From NCBI GenBank assembly GCA_026004875.1, contig BPJZ01000013.1, forward strand, positions 32,681 through 96,680: DNA of 64,000 bases, in the 5' to 3' direction. This document shows positions 1 through 9,002 of the stretch, one piece after another (position 1 is the first letter of the stretch; each line of letters begins with the position of its first letter). The notes below the pieces were generated by a model that did not search any database, was not told the origin of the DNA, and saw only the letters and a program-made list of their open reading frames with translations. Made by a program: the position numbers and the translations under genes. Source of the DNA: Candidatus Poribacteria bacterium (GTDB lineage Bacteria > Poribacteria > WGA-4E > GCA-2687025).

Positions 1-2
1 CG

Positions 3-137
3 TGGACGGATATCTTGACCTTTGGGGGCAACGGCCCGTCAGCCATCCGCGTTCCTCCTCTGTTGGATCGGTCCGCCCTCATCAGGGATGGTAACTCCCG
101 CCAGGAAGGGGATCAATCCGGTTCAGGAGGGCCTTAA
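3..137 (+). CDS. Possible 3' end of an unidentified gene (partial)
   Basis: An open frame enters at the left edge and runs 44 codons to a TAA. Its translation ends in GDQSGSGGP. It would overlap the uvrA stop tail-to-tail by about 15 bases, which fits the convergent overlaps seen elsewhere in this window. No family is recognisable in so short a piece and it may be chance. Confidence 0.22.
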   Translation, partial: WTDILTFGGNGPSAIRVPPLLDRSALIRDGNSRQEGDQSGSGGP

Positions 138-3011
138 TTGCTCCTTTGTAGGGAGAACTCGGCGTAGGTAGCGCCCCGTGTAGGAACGTTCGCAAGCGGC
201 GATCTCCTCCGGCGGTCCGGCGATCAGCACCTCTCCGCCGTTGTGGCCGCCCTCTGGCCCCAGGTCGATCACCCAGTCGGCGCACTTGATCACATCCAAG
301 TGGTGTTCGATCACGACGACCGTATTTCCGGCCTGGACAAGCCGGTTCAGACAGTCCAACAATCGCTGGATGTCGGCGAGGTGAAGGCCGGTGGTCGGCT
401 CATCGAGCAGGTAGAGTTTGTGGGCGCCGCGCTTGACCTTGCCGAGTTCGGTGGCCAGCTTGACCCGCTGGGCTTCGCCGCCGGAGAGCGTTGTTGAGGA
501 CTGGCCTAACCGAAGGTATCCCAGCCCCAGGTCGTCGAGCACTTGGAGCTTTCGGGCGACCGGGCGCACGTCGGCGAAAAACTCGACGGCCTCCTCGATC
601 GTCATCTCAAGGACCTCAGCGATGCTTTTCTCCTTGTAGAGGACCTCTAGGGTCTCCTCGTTGAACCGAGCGCCTCGACACACCGGACAGGGCACCTCCA
701 CGTCCGGCATGAAGTGAAGCGAGGTGGTCACCACCCCTTCGCCGGAGCACTCCTCGCAGCGGCCCCCCTTGACGTTGAAGCTAAACCGTCCCGGCTGATA
801 GCCCCGCCGTTGGGCCTCCGGCGTCTGGGCGAACAGCTTCCGAATCGAATCGAAGACGCCTACGTAGGTCGCCGGGTTGGACTTTGGCGTCCGTCCGATG
901 GGGGACTGGTCGATATTCACCACGTCCGTAAGCTGCTCGAGCCCCTCGATAGCGTCGTGGTCGCCGGGGATCGTCCGGCTGTCGTAGAAGACCGAGTGAA
1001 GCTTCTTGTAGAGGATTTCGTTGATCAGCGTGCTCTTCCCGGAGCCGGAGGCACCGGTAATGCAGACGAAGAGCCCAAGGGGGATCTCGACGTCTATGTT
1101 TTTCAGGTTGTTCTCACGGGCGCCCCGGATACGGAGCCAGCGGGATTGCTGGGGTTGGCGACGTTTCGTGGGGACCTCGATCCGCTTTCGACCGCTGAGG
1201 TACTGGCCCGTCAGCGAGGCGGGGTTGTTGAGCACTTCCTCAACCGAACCTTGAGCGACGATTTCACCCCCGTGAACTCCTGGTCCCGGCCCTAGCTCTA
1301 GGATGTGGTCCGCCGCCCGGATCGTCTCTTCGTCGTGCTCGACGACGATCACCGTGTTGCCGATGTCCCGGAGGCGGCGGAGCGTCTGGATCATCTTTTC
1401 GTTGTCGCGCGGGTGCAAGCCGATGCTCGGTTCGTCCAGGACGTAGAGCATTCCCATCAATCCAGAGCCGATCTGAGTCGAAAGCCGGATCCGTTGTGCT
1501 TCGCCGCCGGAGAGCGTGCCGGATTTCCGGTTGAGGCTCAGGTAGTCCAGACCGATCCCCAAGAGGATGTCGAGCCGAGCGAGGATCTCTCGTAGGACCG
1601 TCTCAGCCCCAGCCCGGAACGGCGTCTTGATCGGCGTCTGGGCCAGGAACTCCCGGAGATCGGAGAGTTGCATCTCTCCCAGCTCGTGAATGTTCTTCCC
1701 GCCGATTGTGACCAGGAGGCGTGGACCGCGGAGCCGCGTCCCGCCGCATTCTGGGCAGTCGTGCTCCACCATGACCCGCCGCAGCCACTCCTCCATGCCG
1801 GAGTGGGACTCTGCCCGCCGCCGATAACGACGATAGGTGCGATCAATCTGGGTCGCCACCCCGTCAAAGCGCCAAGGCTCCCCTTCCCGGTCAAAGGGGC
1901 GCTTTGCCTCCGGTGGCGTCCGGAGCGGAAACCGCTCCCCCTTTGTCCCATAAAGGAGGATCTCACGAACCGTCTCGGGAAGCTCCTCCCAGGGGGTATC
2001 CAAACTGAAACCGTAGTGCTGGGCAAGACTGTACATAATCCGTCCGCCCCAAGCGTCCGGATTATAGACGAACGCTTCGCGGACAAAGGCCCCTTCTCGG
2101 ATGCTCCGCCGCTTGTCGGGGACCAGCAGGTCGGGATGCACCTGAAGGTAGGTTCCCAACCCCGAACAGGTCGAGCAGGCCGCTTCAGGATTGTTAAACT
2201 GAAAGTATCCCGGCGTTGGCTCCAGCATGGTGACCCTCGCCGAGCTGGCAAAGCCCGCGTAGAAGGCCTCCTCGTCCACACCGACCGCGTCGGCGTTGAG
2301 CAGAACGATTCGGAGAAAGTGCTCCCCTAAAAGGGGCACGGCCCGGATCGCCGACTTAACGCTCTTTTCGATCTCCGGACCGATCAGGAAGCGATCTACC
2401 AGCACCTCCATTCGGTAGGTGCGGTCCTCGTCGAGCGTTGACTCTTCACTCAGGTCTATCAGCTCGTCGTCCACGTAGAGCCGTTTGTAGCCCTTCGAGC
2501 GGATCTCCCCAAACAGGTAGGGGTAATCCTCGCCGTAGATCTTCCAAACCGGGGCGCGGATCTCCACCTCGGTTCCCGGCGGAAGGGTAACGATTCGCTC
2601 GACGATCTGGGCCACGTTAAAGCTGGGGATCGGCTCGCCGGTGTAGGGGCAGTGGGCCTGTCCGGCCAACGCAAAGAGCAGATTCAAGTAGCTACTGATG
2701 TCGGTCATCGTCCCGACGGTGGAACGGGGATTGTTCGCCGCCGTCTTTTGCTCAATCGAGACGACCGGCGAGAGCCCATAGACGAAATCCACGTCCGGCT
2801 TTTTCAGCTGCTCTACAAACCGGCGCGAGTAGGAGGAGAGCGACTCCAAGAATCGGCGCTGAGCCTCAGCATAGATTGTCTCAAAGGCCAGAGAGGACTT
2901 GCCAGAGCCGCTCAGACCGGTCAGGACGATCAGCCGATCGCGGGGCAACACCACGTGGATGTTCTTCAGGTTGTTCTCTCGGGCCCCGATCACCTCGATC
3001 GTGGTTCTCAC
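123..3011 (-). CDS. uvrA: Excinuclease ABC subunit A (UvrA), with one zinc module half missing
   Basis: UvrA is the DNA-damage-sensing ATPase of nucleotide excision repair and loads UvrB on DNA. Two ABC ATPase halves are clear: Walker [10 protein letters not shown] near the N-terminus and GASGSGKST in the middle, with two signatures of the SGGEAQR type followed by [10 protein letters not shown] and [10 protein letters not shown]. The C-terminal zinc finger is intact (CEEC...CPVC). The first zinc module keeps CSTC but has SSAR-like residues where the usual first CxxC lies. The ORF track begins at GTG 3026. I prefer GTG 3011 because GGAGGGAGC lies just upstream and the GTGA overlaps the stop of the nucleotidyltransferase gene, implying translational coupling. 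Length of about 962 residues is normal for UvrA. Confidence 0.93.
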   Translation of the reverse strand: MRTTIEVIGARENNLKNIHVVLPRDRLIVLTGLSGSGKSSLAFETIYAEAQRRFLESLSSYSRRFVEQLKKPDVDFVYGLSPVVSIEQKTAANNPRSTVGTMTDISSYLNLLFALAGQAHCPYTGEPIPSFNVAQIVERIVTLPPGTEVEIRAPVWKIYGEDYPYLFGEIRSKGYKRLYVDDELIDLSEESTLDEDRTYRMEVLVDRFLIGPEIEKSVKSAIRAVPLLGEHFLRIVLLNADAVGVDEEAFYAGFASSARVTMLEPTPGYFQFNNPEAACSTCSGLGTYLQVHPDLLVPDKRRSIREGAFVREAFVYNPDAWGGRIMYSLAQHYGFSLDTPWEELPETVREILLYGTKGERFPLRTPPEAKRPFDREGEPWRFDGVATQIDRTYRRYRRRAESHSGMEEWLRRVMVEHDCPECGGTRLRGPRLLVTIGGKNIHELGEMQLSDLREFLAQTPIKTPFRAGAETVLREILARLDILLGIGLDYLSLNRKSGTLSGGEAQRIRLSTQIGSGLMGMLYVLDEPSIGLHPRDNEKMIQTLRRLRDIGNTVIVVEHDEETIRAADHILELGPGPGVHGGEIVAQGSVEEVLNNPASLTGQYLSGRKRIEVPTKRRQPQQSRWLRIRGARENNLKNIDVEIPLGLFVCITGASGSGKSTLINEILYKKLHSVFYDSRTIPGDHDAIEGLEQLTDVVNIDQSPIGRTPKSNPATYVGVFDSIRKLFAQTPEAQRRGYQPGRFSFNVKGGRCEECSGEGVVTTSLHFMPDVEVPCPVCRGARFNEETLEVLYKEKSIAEVLEMTIEEAVEFFADVRPVARKLQVLDDLGLGYLRLGQSSTTLSGGEAQRVKLATELGKVKRGAHKLYLLDEPTTGLHLADIQRLLDCLNRLVQAGNTVVVIEHHLDVIKCADWVIDLGPEGGHNGGEVLIAGPPEEIAACERSYTGRYLRRVLPTKEQLRPS

Positions 3012-3943
3012 GGGAGCTCCCTCCACTCGTCATAGTAAAAAGCGGCCTCTTCGACGGTCGTCCGACTTTTGGGGGTCAAGCGGGTCGGTTGGGAGGCGGC
3101 GACCAGGAAGCCGTGGTAGGCCAGCCATTCACAGGCGATCACGATCTCCCGATTCTGGGCAACGCGCTCGAACCGCTCGGCGATCTCCGTTGCGGTTCGG
3201 GGTGTTCCTTCCTCTTTGAGGTAATCAAAGAGAGGGCGGAACAGCTCTCCGGCTCGGTTCAGAAGGTACGTCCGTACCCGGTCCAACGCCGCACCGACCG
3301 TTTTAGCGTTCTTGGGTTGGTCCATCAGCTCCAGATAAAGGGGTCGAAAAAGCTCCGGGCTCAGCTCACAAGCCCGCTGGAGGTTCTCGCGCGAGGTGAC
3401 CTCGCCGTGATCGAGCACTTCCAGAGCGGCTAGACCGTCTAGGACTTCAAGAAGCCACTTATAGGCATAGGCGTAGTCTCGCTTGACGACGTACCACTTT
3501 TCGGCCTTGATAAACGTTGGCAGCAGCCAGGTCGCCCAGCGCATTCGCTGAAGCTCTCGGTCGCGGTCGCCCAGGGCGCGGGTCTGCTCGTAATACTCCC
3601 GGATGGATTCGTCGCGCGTGAACAGCAGTCGGCTTCGGGCAAGGCTGGAGTGGATGAACCCGCTCTGAAGGGAGCCTTCGATCTCCTTCCGGAACTCCCG
3701 TCGGGGGAGCAGGTGGACGTGAAAGAACAGTCCGTCTTCGCAGAGGACATAACTTTTTGATTGGGCGTCGTCCTGAGCAATCAGGAGGATGTCCACGTCG
3801 GACTGCTCCCAAACCTCATCGTAGGAGAGGCTCCCAAAGAGAATGGCTGCTAGAACGCGCCGATCCTCCTGAACGCGGGCTAGAAAGCTCTCCAGCGCCG
3901 CCTGAAATCGCTCCTGGACGCTCGCCCCCTCCTGGGTCGTCAT
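3008..3943 (-). CDS. Nucleotidyltransferase-fold protein (MNT/kanamycin-NTase-like)
   Basis: The N-terminal part holds the polymerase-beta-type nucleotidyltransferase signature: [12 protein letters not shown] followed by [12 protein letters not shown], the GS...DxD pattern that binds nucleotide and metal. The remaining 200 residues are mostly helical, as in adenylyltransferases with a C-terminal helical domain. The substrate cannot be told. The start is ATG 3943 behind an AAAGG-type ribosome binding site. Its stop overlaps the preferred uvrA start by four bases, so the two are probably co-translated. A role beside UvrA is suggested only by this coupling. It could also be an antibiotic-type nucleotidyltransferase or an orphan housekeeping enzyme. 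Confidence 0.72.
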   Translation of the reverse strand: MTTQEGASVQERFQAALESFLARVQEDRRVLAAILFGSLSYDEVWEQSDVDILLIAQDDAQSKSYVLCEDGLFFHVHLLPRREFRKEIEGSLQSGFIHSSLARSRLLFTRDESIREYYEQTRALGDRDRELQRMRWATWLLPTFIKAEKWYVVKRDYAYAYKWLLEVLDGLAALEVLDHGEVTSRENLQRACELSPELFRPLYLELMDQPKNAKTVGAALDRVRTYLLNRAGELFRPLFDYLKEEGTPRTATEIAERFERVAQNREIVIACEWLAYHGFLVAASQPTRLTPKSRTTVEEAAFYYDEWRELP

Positions 3944-4008
3944 CGCCTTTCGCCTAGGCTTATCTTGGATGGAAAATGAAACCGTAACCCCCTGCGCTTG
4001 GACAACGG

Positions 4009-4037
4009 TGGACAGATCCGCGGCGTTTCTTTAGTAT
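4009..4037 (+). promoter_or_regulatory. Candidate sigma-70-type promoter for the cyclotransferase-like gene
   Basis: TGGACA, a 17-base spacer and TAGTAT lie just before the TTG start at 4056. The predicted transcript start falls at the ribosome binding site, so the leader would be unusually short, which lowers confidence. Confidence 0.3.
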
Positions 4038-4055
4038 GGGGCGGAGGCAGGACCC

Positions 4056-4502
4056 TTGTCTAATCGAGCGGATCGCCCCGAATTGGGGTTGCTGAGCGGT
4101 CTTTTTGTCTACGGGACGCTGCGGAGCGGAGAGCCGGCCCATGGAATGCTGGTCCCCCCTCCAGTGCAGGTCCTCCCGGGAGAGGTGGAGGGACGGCTGT
4201 TTGCGCTTCCAGAGGGCTATCCGGGGTTGTTGGACGGCACCGGTCGAGTGCGCGGGGAGCTGCTCCTGTACCCCGGAGGGGTGCCGCTCCCCTTGCTGAA
4301 CCGAGTGGATCGGTTCGAGGGCTACTACGGCCCGGGGGACCCAAGGAACCTGTACGACCGGATCGTGGTGGTCGTCCTGACGCCTCGAGGGGAGCTTTCG
4401 GCCTACGCCTATCGGTATCGGGATGCCGAGCGAGCCCAGCGCCTTGGGGTCTGGATTCCCCACGGAGACTGGGCCCGCTACCGGCGTGAGCGCCAGATTT
4501 GA
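4056..4502 (+). CDS. Gamma-glutamylcyclotransferase (AIG2-like) family protein
   Basis: A 148-residue single-domain protein. FVYGTLRSGEPAHGML near the N-terminus is the substrate-binding YGxLR motif of the GGCT/AIG2 fold. NRVDRFEGYYG supplies the acidic residue expected to be catalytic (the Glu of RFEG). Family members form 5-oxoproline from gamma-glutamyl peptides or act on gamma-glutamylamines, and the exact substrate is unknown here. TTG 4056 is the chosen start because GGAGG lies eight bases upstream. The gene stands alone on the plus strand between two minus-strand units and almost touches the stop of the next gene. Confidence 0.8.
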   Translation: MSNRADRPELGLLSGLFVYGTLRSGEPAHGMLVPPPVQVLPGEVEGRLFALPEGYPGLLDGTGRVRGELLLYPGGVPLPLLNRVDRFEGYYGPGDPRNLYDRIVVVVLTPRGELSAYAYRYRDAERAQRLGVWIPHGDWARYRRERQI

Positions 4503-4512
4503 CGCTCGGCGC

Positions 4513-5802
4513 TCAAAAGTCCAACGTGACTCCACCCGTCCACCAGTCGGTCTCGAGATCGCCGTAGTAGGCGACGCCCGCCTTCAGGAAGGCCAGCGCC
4601 ACTTCCAGTCCGAAGGTGGGATAACCGTGGTTGTTCCCTGCACGGACAGCCAGCCGGAGGGGACTGCGGGGCAACAACACCGCCTCGATCCCCAGGTGTA
4701 GGTAGTCGGTAAAGGAGTTGTTTCGGAACTCCTCAAGGTGATTGTCTCCAGCCGGGCTGCTGAGCGCGGCGGCCACCTGCAGGTCGAGCAGGTCGTTTTC
4801 GCGGTTCAGCGCGCGTAGCGGGCGAGCAGCAAGGCCCACCGTCAGCGTCCGCGGAAAGCGTCCCTCCCCGACGTTGGAGACCAAGCTGCGAACCACTAGC
4901 GCCGAGCGGAGATAGTCGGTATGCTCTGCCTGCAGCCCCAAGTCCACGCCAAAGCCCCGCGTCGTCTCCGTGTTTTCGTCCACGAGATCCAGCACGTCCT
5001 GAAAGGAGGAGACCTCCTGATCGGCGCCAAAGCGCAGGTGTTCCTCTTGGAACCGCTCCGGATGGAGCGCTTCGGCGATCTCAAACTGATCGTTCCGGTA
5101 CTTCCGGTTGACCCATCGCCAGCCCAAACCGGCCCGGACGGTCCGCACGAAGGGCAGCTCCACGTGGCGCTTGGCCGCTACGGCTGCCTGGATGGTGGCC
5201 ACCTCTAAGGCTCCGCTCCATTGGACGCGGTCGTCCAGAGTGTCCAGCACAACCGAACGCCAAGGAAGCCCCGCCCGGCGGAACCGAAACCAGCTGAACG
5301 CTCGGTTGGTGACGTTCACACCGGCTGTGATCGGCGTCTGAGCCACTTCAAACAAGGGCGCCCCCAAGCTCAAGACGACAAAGTCCGACTGGAGAGCGAG
5401 ATCCCTTCGCCGGAGCCGCGCGATCCGATCCACCAGTCGTTGCGCCGCTGGGTGGTCCACCACCTGGTCTTCAGGGAGTCCGGAGAGTTCGTCCAGGTCG
5501 CTGAGCAGGTCGGGCAGCTCGGCGGTCTCATCTACTAGGTCCTTGGAGACTCGAGCCTGAATCGGCGTGAGCCGGAGCGTGAACCGCTCTAAGTGGCTCA
5601 GGCCGGCGGGATTGTAGTTAAAGCTGTCCAGGTCGTCGGCGAGCGCCTCGTAGGCGTTTCCCAGGGCCATCGGGCGCAACCCTCGATGGGGCAGGAGCGG
5701 AAGGATCTCTTCAGCGGCAGCGGTCGTCACCAGGAGCCCACAAAGGCCGAGCACCCATCCCCAGCCGATCCATTGTCCGACGCGTTGCAAAGTCCGGTAC
5801 AT
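4513..5802 (-). CDS. Outer-membrane beta-barrel protein (PorV/UPF0164-like)
   Basis: 429 residues with an N-terminal signal peptide (hydrophobic stretch ending near TTAAAE). Just after it comes RPMALGNAYEALADD and NYNPAGLSHL, the conserved opening of PorV/PorQ/UPF0164-type barrels (R.mALGnAy.A.addl.a..yNPAGL). The rest alternates amphipathic strands and ends in an aromatic strand, GVTLDF, typical of Bam-assembled proteins. It starts 15 bases after the stop of the lipoprotein gene, so the two probably form one transcript. This supports a diderm cell. The cargo or partner is unknown. In Bacteroidota relatives of this fold assist type IX secretion, but no T9SS core gene is visible here. Confidence 0.72.
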   Translation of the reverse strand: MYRTLQRVGQWIGWGWVLGLCGLLVTTAAAEEILPLLPHRGLRPMALGNAYEALADDLDSFNYNPAGLSHLERFTLRLTPIQARVSKDLVDETAELPDLLSDLDELSGLPEDQVVDHPAAQRLVDRIARLRRRDLALQSDFVVLSLGAPLFEVAQTPITAGVNVTNRAFSWFRFRRAGLPWRSVVLDTLDDRVQWSGALEVATIQAAVAAKRHVELPFVRTVRAGLGWRWVNRKYRNDQFEIAEALHPERFQEEHLRFGADQEVSSFQDVLDLVDENTETTRGFGVDLGLQAEHTDYLRSALVVRSLVSNVGEGRFPRTLTVGLAARPLRALNRENDLLDLQVAAALSSPAGDNHLEEFRNNSFTDYLHLGIEAVLLPRSPLRLAVRAGNNHGYPTFGLEVALAFLKAGVAYYGDLETDWWTGGVTLDF

Positions 5803-5817
5803 CGTTCTCGCCCTTTC

Positions 5818-6756
5818 CTACTGTTCCTGAAGGATCCGCTCAACGAGGTCCGCCGGCAGCGTCTCGATGACGAATCCCCACGACTCCAGCTGACGGATCA
5901 GCTCCTCGATCAGCTCCCGATCCACGGAGTCGCGGAGCTCATCAATGGCCGCTTTGAGATCGGGGGCGACTTCGCCCAACCGCTCCGCCGCCTCGTTCAG
6001 GTGGAACAGGGCGCTACGCTGGTAGAGGGCCTCGTCTAGTTGGGGGAGCACCTCTTCCGCCCGCACGGTGCCGCCGGTCAGCAGACGAATCGCGTTAACC
6101 ATCGCTTGCCGCTGCTGATCGTTGAAGAGCGCCAACACTTCCCGGGGCCGGAGCCCCTCGACGTTCTGTTTGAACACGAAGTCGTAAACGTTCGCGCTGT
6201 CGGCCTCCGGCGAGTAGCGAATCTCGTACAGCTCCCCGCCGGCTTCAGCCAGGATGCCGACCGCGTTCAGGGTGTAAAGGTAGGAAAGGTAGAAGTGAAT
6301 CATCGCCTCGTCGGTCCTGGACAGGCCGAGCTCTTCAGCAAACTCCTCGATCAACTCCTGTCCGTCTTCCTGAAAGAGCGGGGCCTCCAGCGTGTCGATG
6401 AAGAGCGGCTCCTCCAAGGTGTACAGCTCGATCGGGTCCAAGGAGGTCCCCGTCGCTTCGAAGACTTCGTAGAAGGAGTCGATCGCCGTCTGCAGCTCCT
6501 GCTGAACCCGAGGGGAGGTCAACGCCTCTGGCGCGGGGAGCTCCTCCTTGAGGCTCCTGAGCGAGCCGATCTTGTCCAGGTCGAGCTGAACGTCGGCCCG
6601 TTCCATGGCCGTCTCCGCCGTGAGGAGCGCTTGACTGGCCTGCTGGAGGGAGGCGGGGATCTCTTCCTCCTCCTCGGCGCTGGGCCGTTCGGCGCAGCCG
6701 AACAGGGAGCTCAGCAGAAGCAGCGTCCCGGAGAGAAAAATCAGAGGGCGTTTCAT
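5818..6756 (-). CDS. Putative helical lipoprotein, function unknown
   Basis: The N-terminus is a signal peptide with lipobox LFGC, followed by an acidic linker (AEEEEEIPA), so the mature protein is probably lipid-anchored. The remaining 290 residues are predicted mostly helical and acidic, with no motif I recognise. ATG 6756 follows ACAGGAG. The gene lies directly upstream of the outer-membrane barrel gene with a 15-base gap, which suggests that the two act together at the outer membrane. A TPR-like periplasmic scaffold is possible but I cannot show repeats. Confidence 0.7.
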   Translation of the reverse strand: MKRPLIFLSGTLLLLSSLFGCAERPSAEEEEEIPASLQQASQALLTAETAMERADVQLDLDKIGSLRSLKEELPAPEALTSPRVQQELQTAIDSFYEVFEATGTSLDPIELYTLEEPLFIDTLEAPLFQEDGQELIEEFAEELGLSRTDEAMIHFYLSYLYTLNAVGILAEAGGELYEIRYSPEADSANVYDFVFKQNVEGLRPREVLALFNDQQRQAMVNAIRLLTGGTVRAEEVLPQLDEALYQRSALFHLNEAAERLGEVAPDLKAAIDELRDSVDRELIEELIRQLESWGFVIETLPADLVERILQEQ

Positions 6757-6864
6757 CAGAAACTCCTGTTAAATTGAGGCCGCGCAAACCCGTTGTACTT
6801 CCAAGAGGAGTATTGCGCATCCACCCACTGAGAACGCAAGCTGTCCCCCAGGGTTCAACGAGCG

Positions 6865-7962
6865 TTAGCGGAGGTAGCGGGCCGGATCAACGGCTCGGTC
6901 GTTGATCCGGATCTCAAAGTGGAGGTGGGGACCGGTGGAGTAGCCGGTCGAGCCGGTGTAGCCGAGGGTCGCCCCTTGTCGTACCCGTTGGCCGCGACGG
7001 ACAACGATCCGCTGAAGATGGGCGTAACGAGTCGTGACGCCTCCCCCGTGGTCGATGACGACCAGATTTCCGTATCCGCCCAGTCGGCCGGCGTAGATCA
7101 CGCGGCCGGAGCGAGCCGCGACGACCCGCGCCCCGGCGCCGGAGGCAAAGTCTATTCCCTGGTGCATCGTCCGCCGACCGCTGATCGGATGGGTGCGCAT
7201 CCCAAACGGCGAGGAGACGCGTCCAGAGACGGGCCGGATAAACCGCTCCGGCTGAGCGCTAGAGCCTGGCAGCACGCGCGGAATCTGGGCGTTGGGAAGA
7301 AACAGCTCCTGTCCGACCCAGATGCGGTTGGGGTTCTCGATCCCGTTTGTCTCCTGAATCGTCTTGATCGGGACCCGGTATCGAAGGGCGATGTCTTCCA
7401 AGGTGTCGTGCCGCTGGACGACGTAGAGCACCCCCTTCCGGTCAGGAATGCGGAGCGTGGCTCCAGGCGTTAGGCGACGGGGGTCGCGGATGCCGTTCAC
7501 GGTCAACAGGGTGTACCAGTCTAGGCCGAACTGACGAGCGATTGCGTCCAGCGTGTCCCCACGCTTGACCGTGTAGTTGGTGTAGCGCACCCGGACCCGG
7601 GAAGGGACGGGTTGGGGGCTCTGCCCCTCCTCCGGTTCCAGCGCCGGGACGGGGTCATCTGCCCCCTCAGCGGGCGGGGCGATCTCCTCTTCAGGGCGGC
7701 CGTCCAGGTCCGGCGGAAGGTCGATGAAGTCGTCAATGGAGTACCCTTCTGGACCGCCCAGGGGAAGGGTCGCGTCGGCAAAGCTCCGCGCGCTCCCCGA
7801 GGGCGCTCGAAGCGCCGCAAACAGAAAGAGCGATCCGAGCACCCCTGCGACAAAAAGAAGTGGCATCCAGTGGGAGCGGGTCCGAGGCTGCAAACACCTT
7901 GAGGGCCGGGAGCCCTCGACCAGGCGATCCCACTTGGAGTAAGAAGGCCGATTTTTTCGCAC
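6865..7962 (-). CDS. LysM-LysM-M23 cell-wall peptidase (membrane-anchored)
   Basis: After a cytoplasmic N-terminus of about 30 residues comes one membrane segment (MPLLFVAGVLGSLFLF) and a proline/acid-rich linker. Two LysM modules follow (YTVKRGDTLDAIARQFGL and YVVQRHDTLEDIALRYRV), which bind peptidoglycan. The C-terminal M23 domain has HQGIDFASG, a YAHLQ strand and HLHFEIR, containing the zinc-binding and catalytic histidines, so it should be an active endopeptidase. GTG 7962 is chosen because AAAGG lies about eight bases upstream. Likely role: septal or side-wall peptidoglycan remodelling, like NlpD/EnvC-type or MepM-type proteins. It lies upstream of the lipoprotein and barrel genes on the same strand. 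Confidence 0.88.
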   Translation of the reverse strand: MRKNRPSYSKWDRLVEGSRPSRCLQPRTRSHWMPLLFVAGVLGSLFLFAALRAPSGSARSFADATLPLGGPEGYSIDDFIDLPPDLDGRPEEEIAPPAEGADDPVPALEPEEGQSPQPVPSRVRVRYTNYTVKRGDTLDAIARQFGLDWYTLLTVNGIRDPRRLTPGATLRIPDRKGVLYVVQRHDTLEDIALRYRVPIKTIQETNGIENPNRIWVGQELFLPNAQIPRVLPGSSAQPERFIRPVSGRVSSPFGMRTHPISGRRTMHQGIDFASGAGARVVAARSGRVIYAGRLGGYGNLVVIDHGGGVTTRYAHLQRIVVRRGQRVRQGATLGYTGSTGYSTGPHLHFEIRINDRAVDPARYLR

Positions 7963-8004
7963 CAGCGTGCCTTTCTGGGCCTGGAGTCCAGCTCGCTTGA
8001 AAGG

Positions 8005-8865
8005 TTACGCGCTGGAGGACTTCTCCGTTTCGGTGGGGTCTGGCCCAAGGTTCCAGCCCCCGTCGAGGACCTCGATTCGGCCCGTCTTGTAGTGGGCGCG
8101 GGGATGGCTGAGCACCAGCGCTTCAAAGACCACCGCGTCCACATGCGCGAACTTAGTGACCGGTAGTTGCCCGGCGCGAAGCTGCTCCTCTTTGCGTCCG
8201 ATGGTGGCCAGACCCATGCCGGCGTAGACGACTCCAACGGCGATGACGTTCACGTTGATGTCGTCCCGCCGGAGCCGACGGGCCAGCTCCTGGAGCCCCT
8301 GTTCCAGCTTTCGCTTGGAGGCGGCGTAGTAGCGCAGATATTCGGAGGGGTACTCTTTCCATTCGGTGACGTAGGAAGAAATGCCTAGGATCGCCCCACG
8401 GGTGGGCCAGAGCGGGGAGAAGGACTCATTTCGGCGGAGAAGCGTAGCTGCTTCTTCTGAGAAGGCCAGTGGCGCATCGGCGTTGATCCGTTCCTGCTCG
8501 GCGATTCGCTCGGGGGTGAGGTCGGTCCTGTAACAGACACCAGCGTTGTTGATCAGCACGTCCAGCCGTCCGAAGGCCTCCTCGGTCCGCTCCAGAACTC
8601 GCCTTCGATCTCCTGGATCGGTGAGGTCGGCTCGGAGGAGCAGCAGCCGTTTCTCCTCCATTGCTTGGGCGTGATCCCGTCGGAGGAGCGCCTCAGCCTG
8701 TTGCGACTCCTCCGAGACTCCCCGGTGGAACACCACGACACGCGCTCCGGCGCCCAGAAAGCCGTCGGTCAGCGCTCGGCCGATCCCTCGGACGCCGCCA
8801 GAGATCAACACGACGCGTCCCGAATGCCGGATCTCCGGCTCTGGAGGAAGCCAAACTCCCTGCAC
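8005..8865 (-). CDS. SDR-family NAD(P)-dependent oxidoreductase
   Basis: A classical short-chain dehydrogenase. The Rossmann motif GGVRGIGRAL binds the cofactor, NNAGV follows, and the active site has a serine in ISSYVTEW and YYAASKRKLE (YxxxK). Length of 286 residues is normal. The ORF track starts 22 codons earlier. I choose GTG 8865 because AAGGAG lies ten bases before it and the extra N-terminus looks unstructured. It is divergent from a zinc alcohol dehydrogenase, and the two may oxidise the same sugar, polyol or alcohol. The substrate cannot be inferred. Confidence 0.85.
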   Translation of the reverse strand: MQGVWLPPEPEIRHSGRVVLISGGVRGIGRALTDGFLGAGARVVVFHRGVSEESQQAEALLRRDHAQAMEEKRLLLLRADLTDPGDRRRVLERTEEAFGRLDVLINNAGVCYRTDLTPERIAEQERINADAPLAFSEEAATLLRRNESFSPLWPTRGAILGISSYVTEWKEYPSEYLRYYAASKRKLEQGLQELARRLRRDDINVNVIAVGVVYAGMGLATIGRKEEQLRAGQLPVTKFAHVDAVVFEALVLSHPRAHYKTGRIEVLDGGWNLGPDPTETEKSSSA

Positions 8866-8938
8866 GGTTGCTTGCTCCTTTCTTCTCCGCTGGCTCGCTG
8901 GAACCGTACCACGGAATCGGAGCCCCCGCAAATCGCGG

Positions 8939-8968
8939 TTGCTTCGGAGGAGCCTCTCTTCTTATGCT
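8939..8968 (+). promoter_or_regulatory. Candidate promoter in the SDR/ADH divergent spacer
   Basis: TTGCTT, an 18-base spacer and TATGCT precede the alcohol dehydrogenase. If real, the ATG at 8964 lies inside the -10 box, which favours ATG 9003 as the true start. The match is moderate. Confidence 0.3.
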
Positions 8969-9002
8969 TCTTCTAGAAGCCAACGGTGCCAGGGAGAGAG
9001 TG

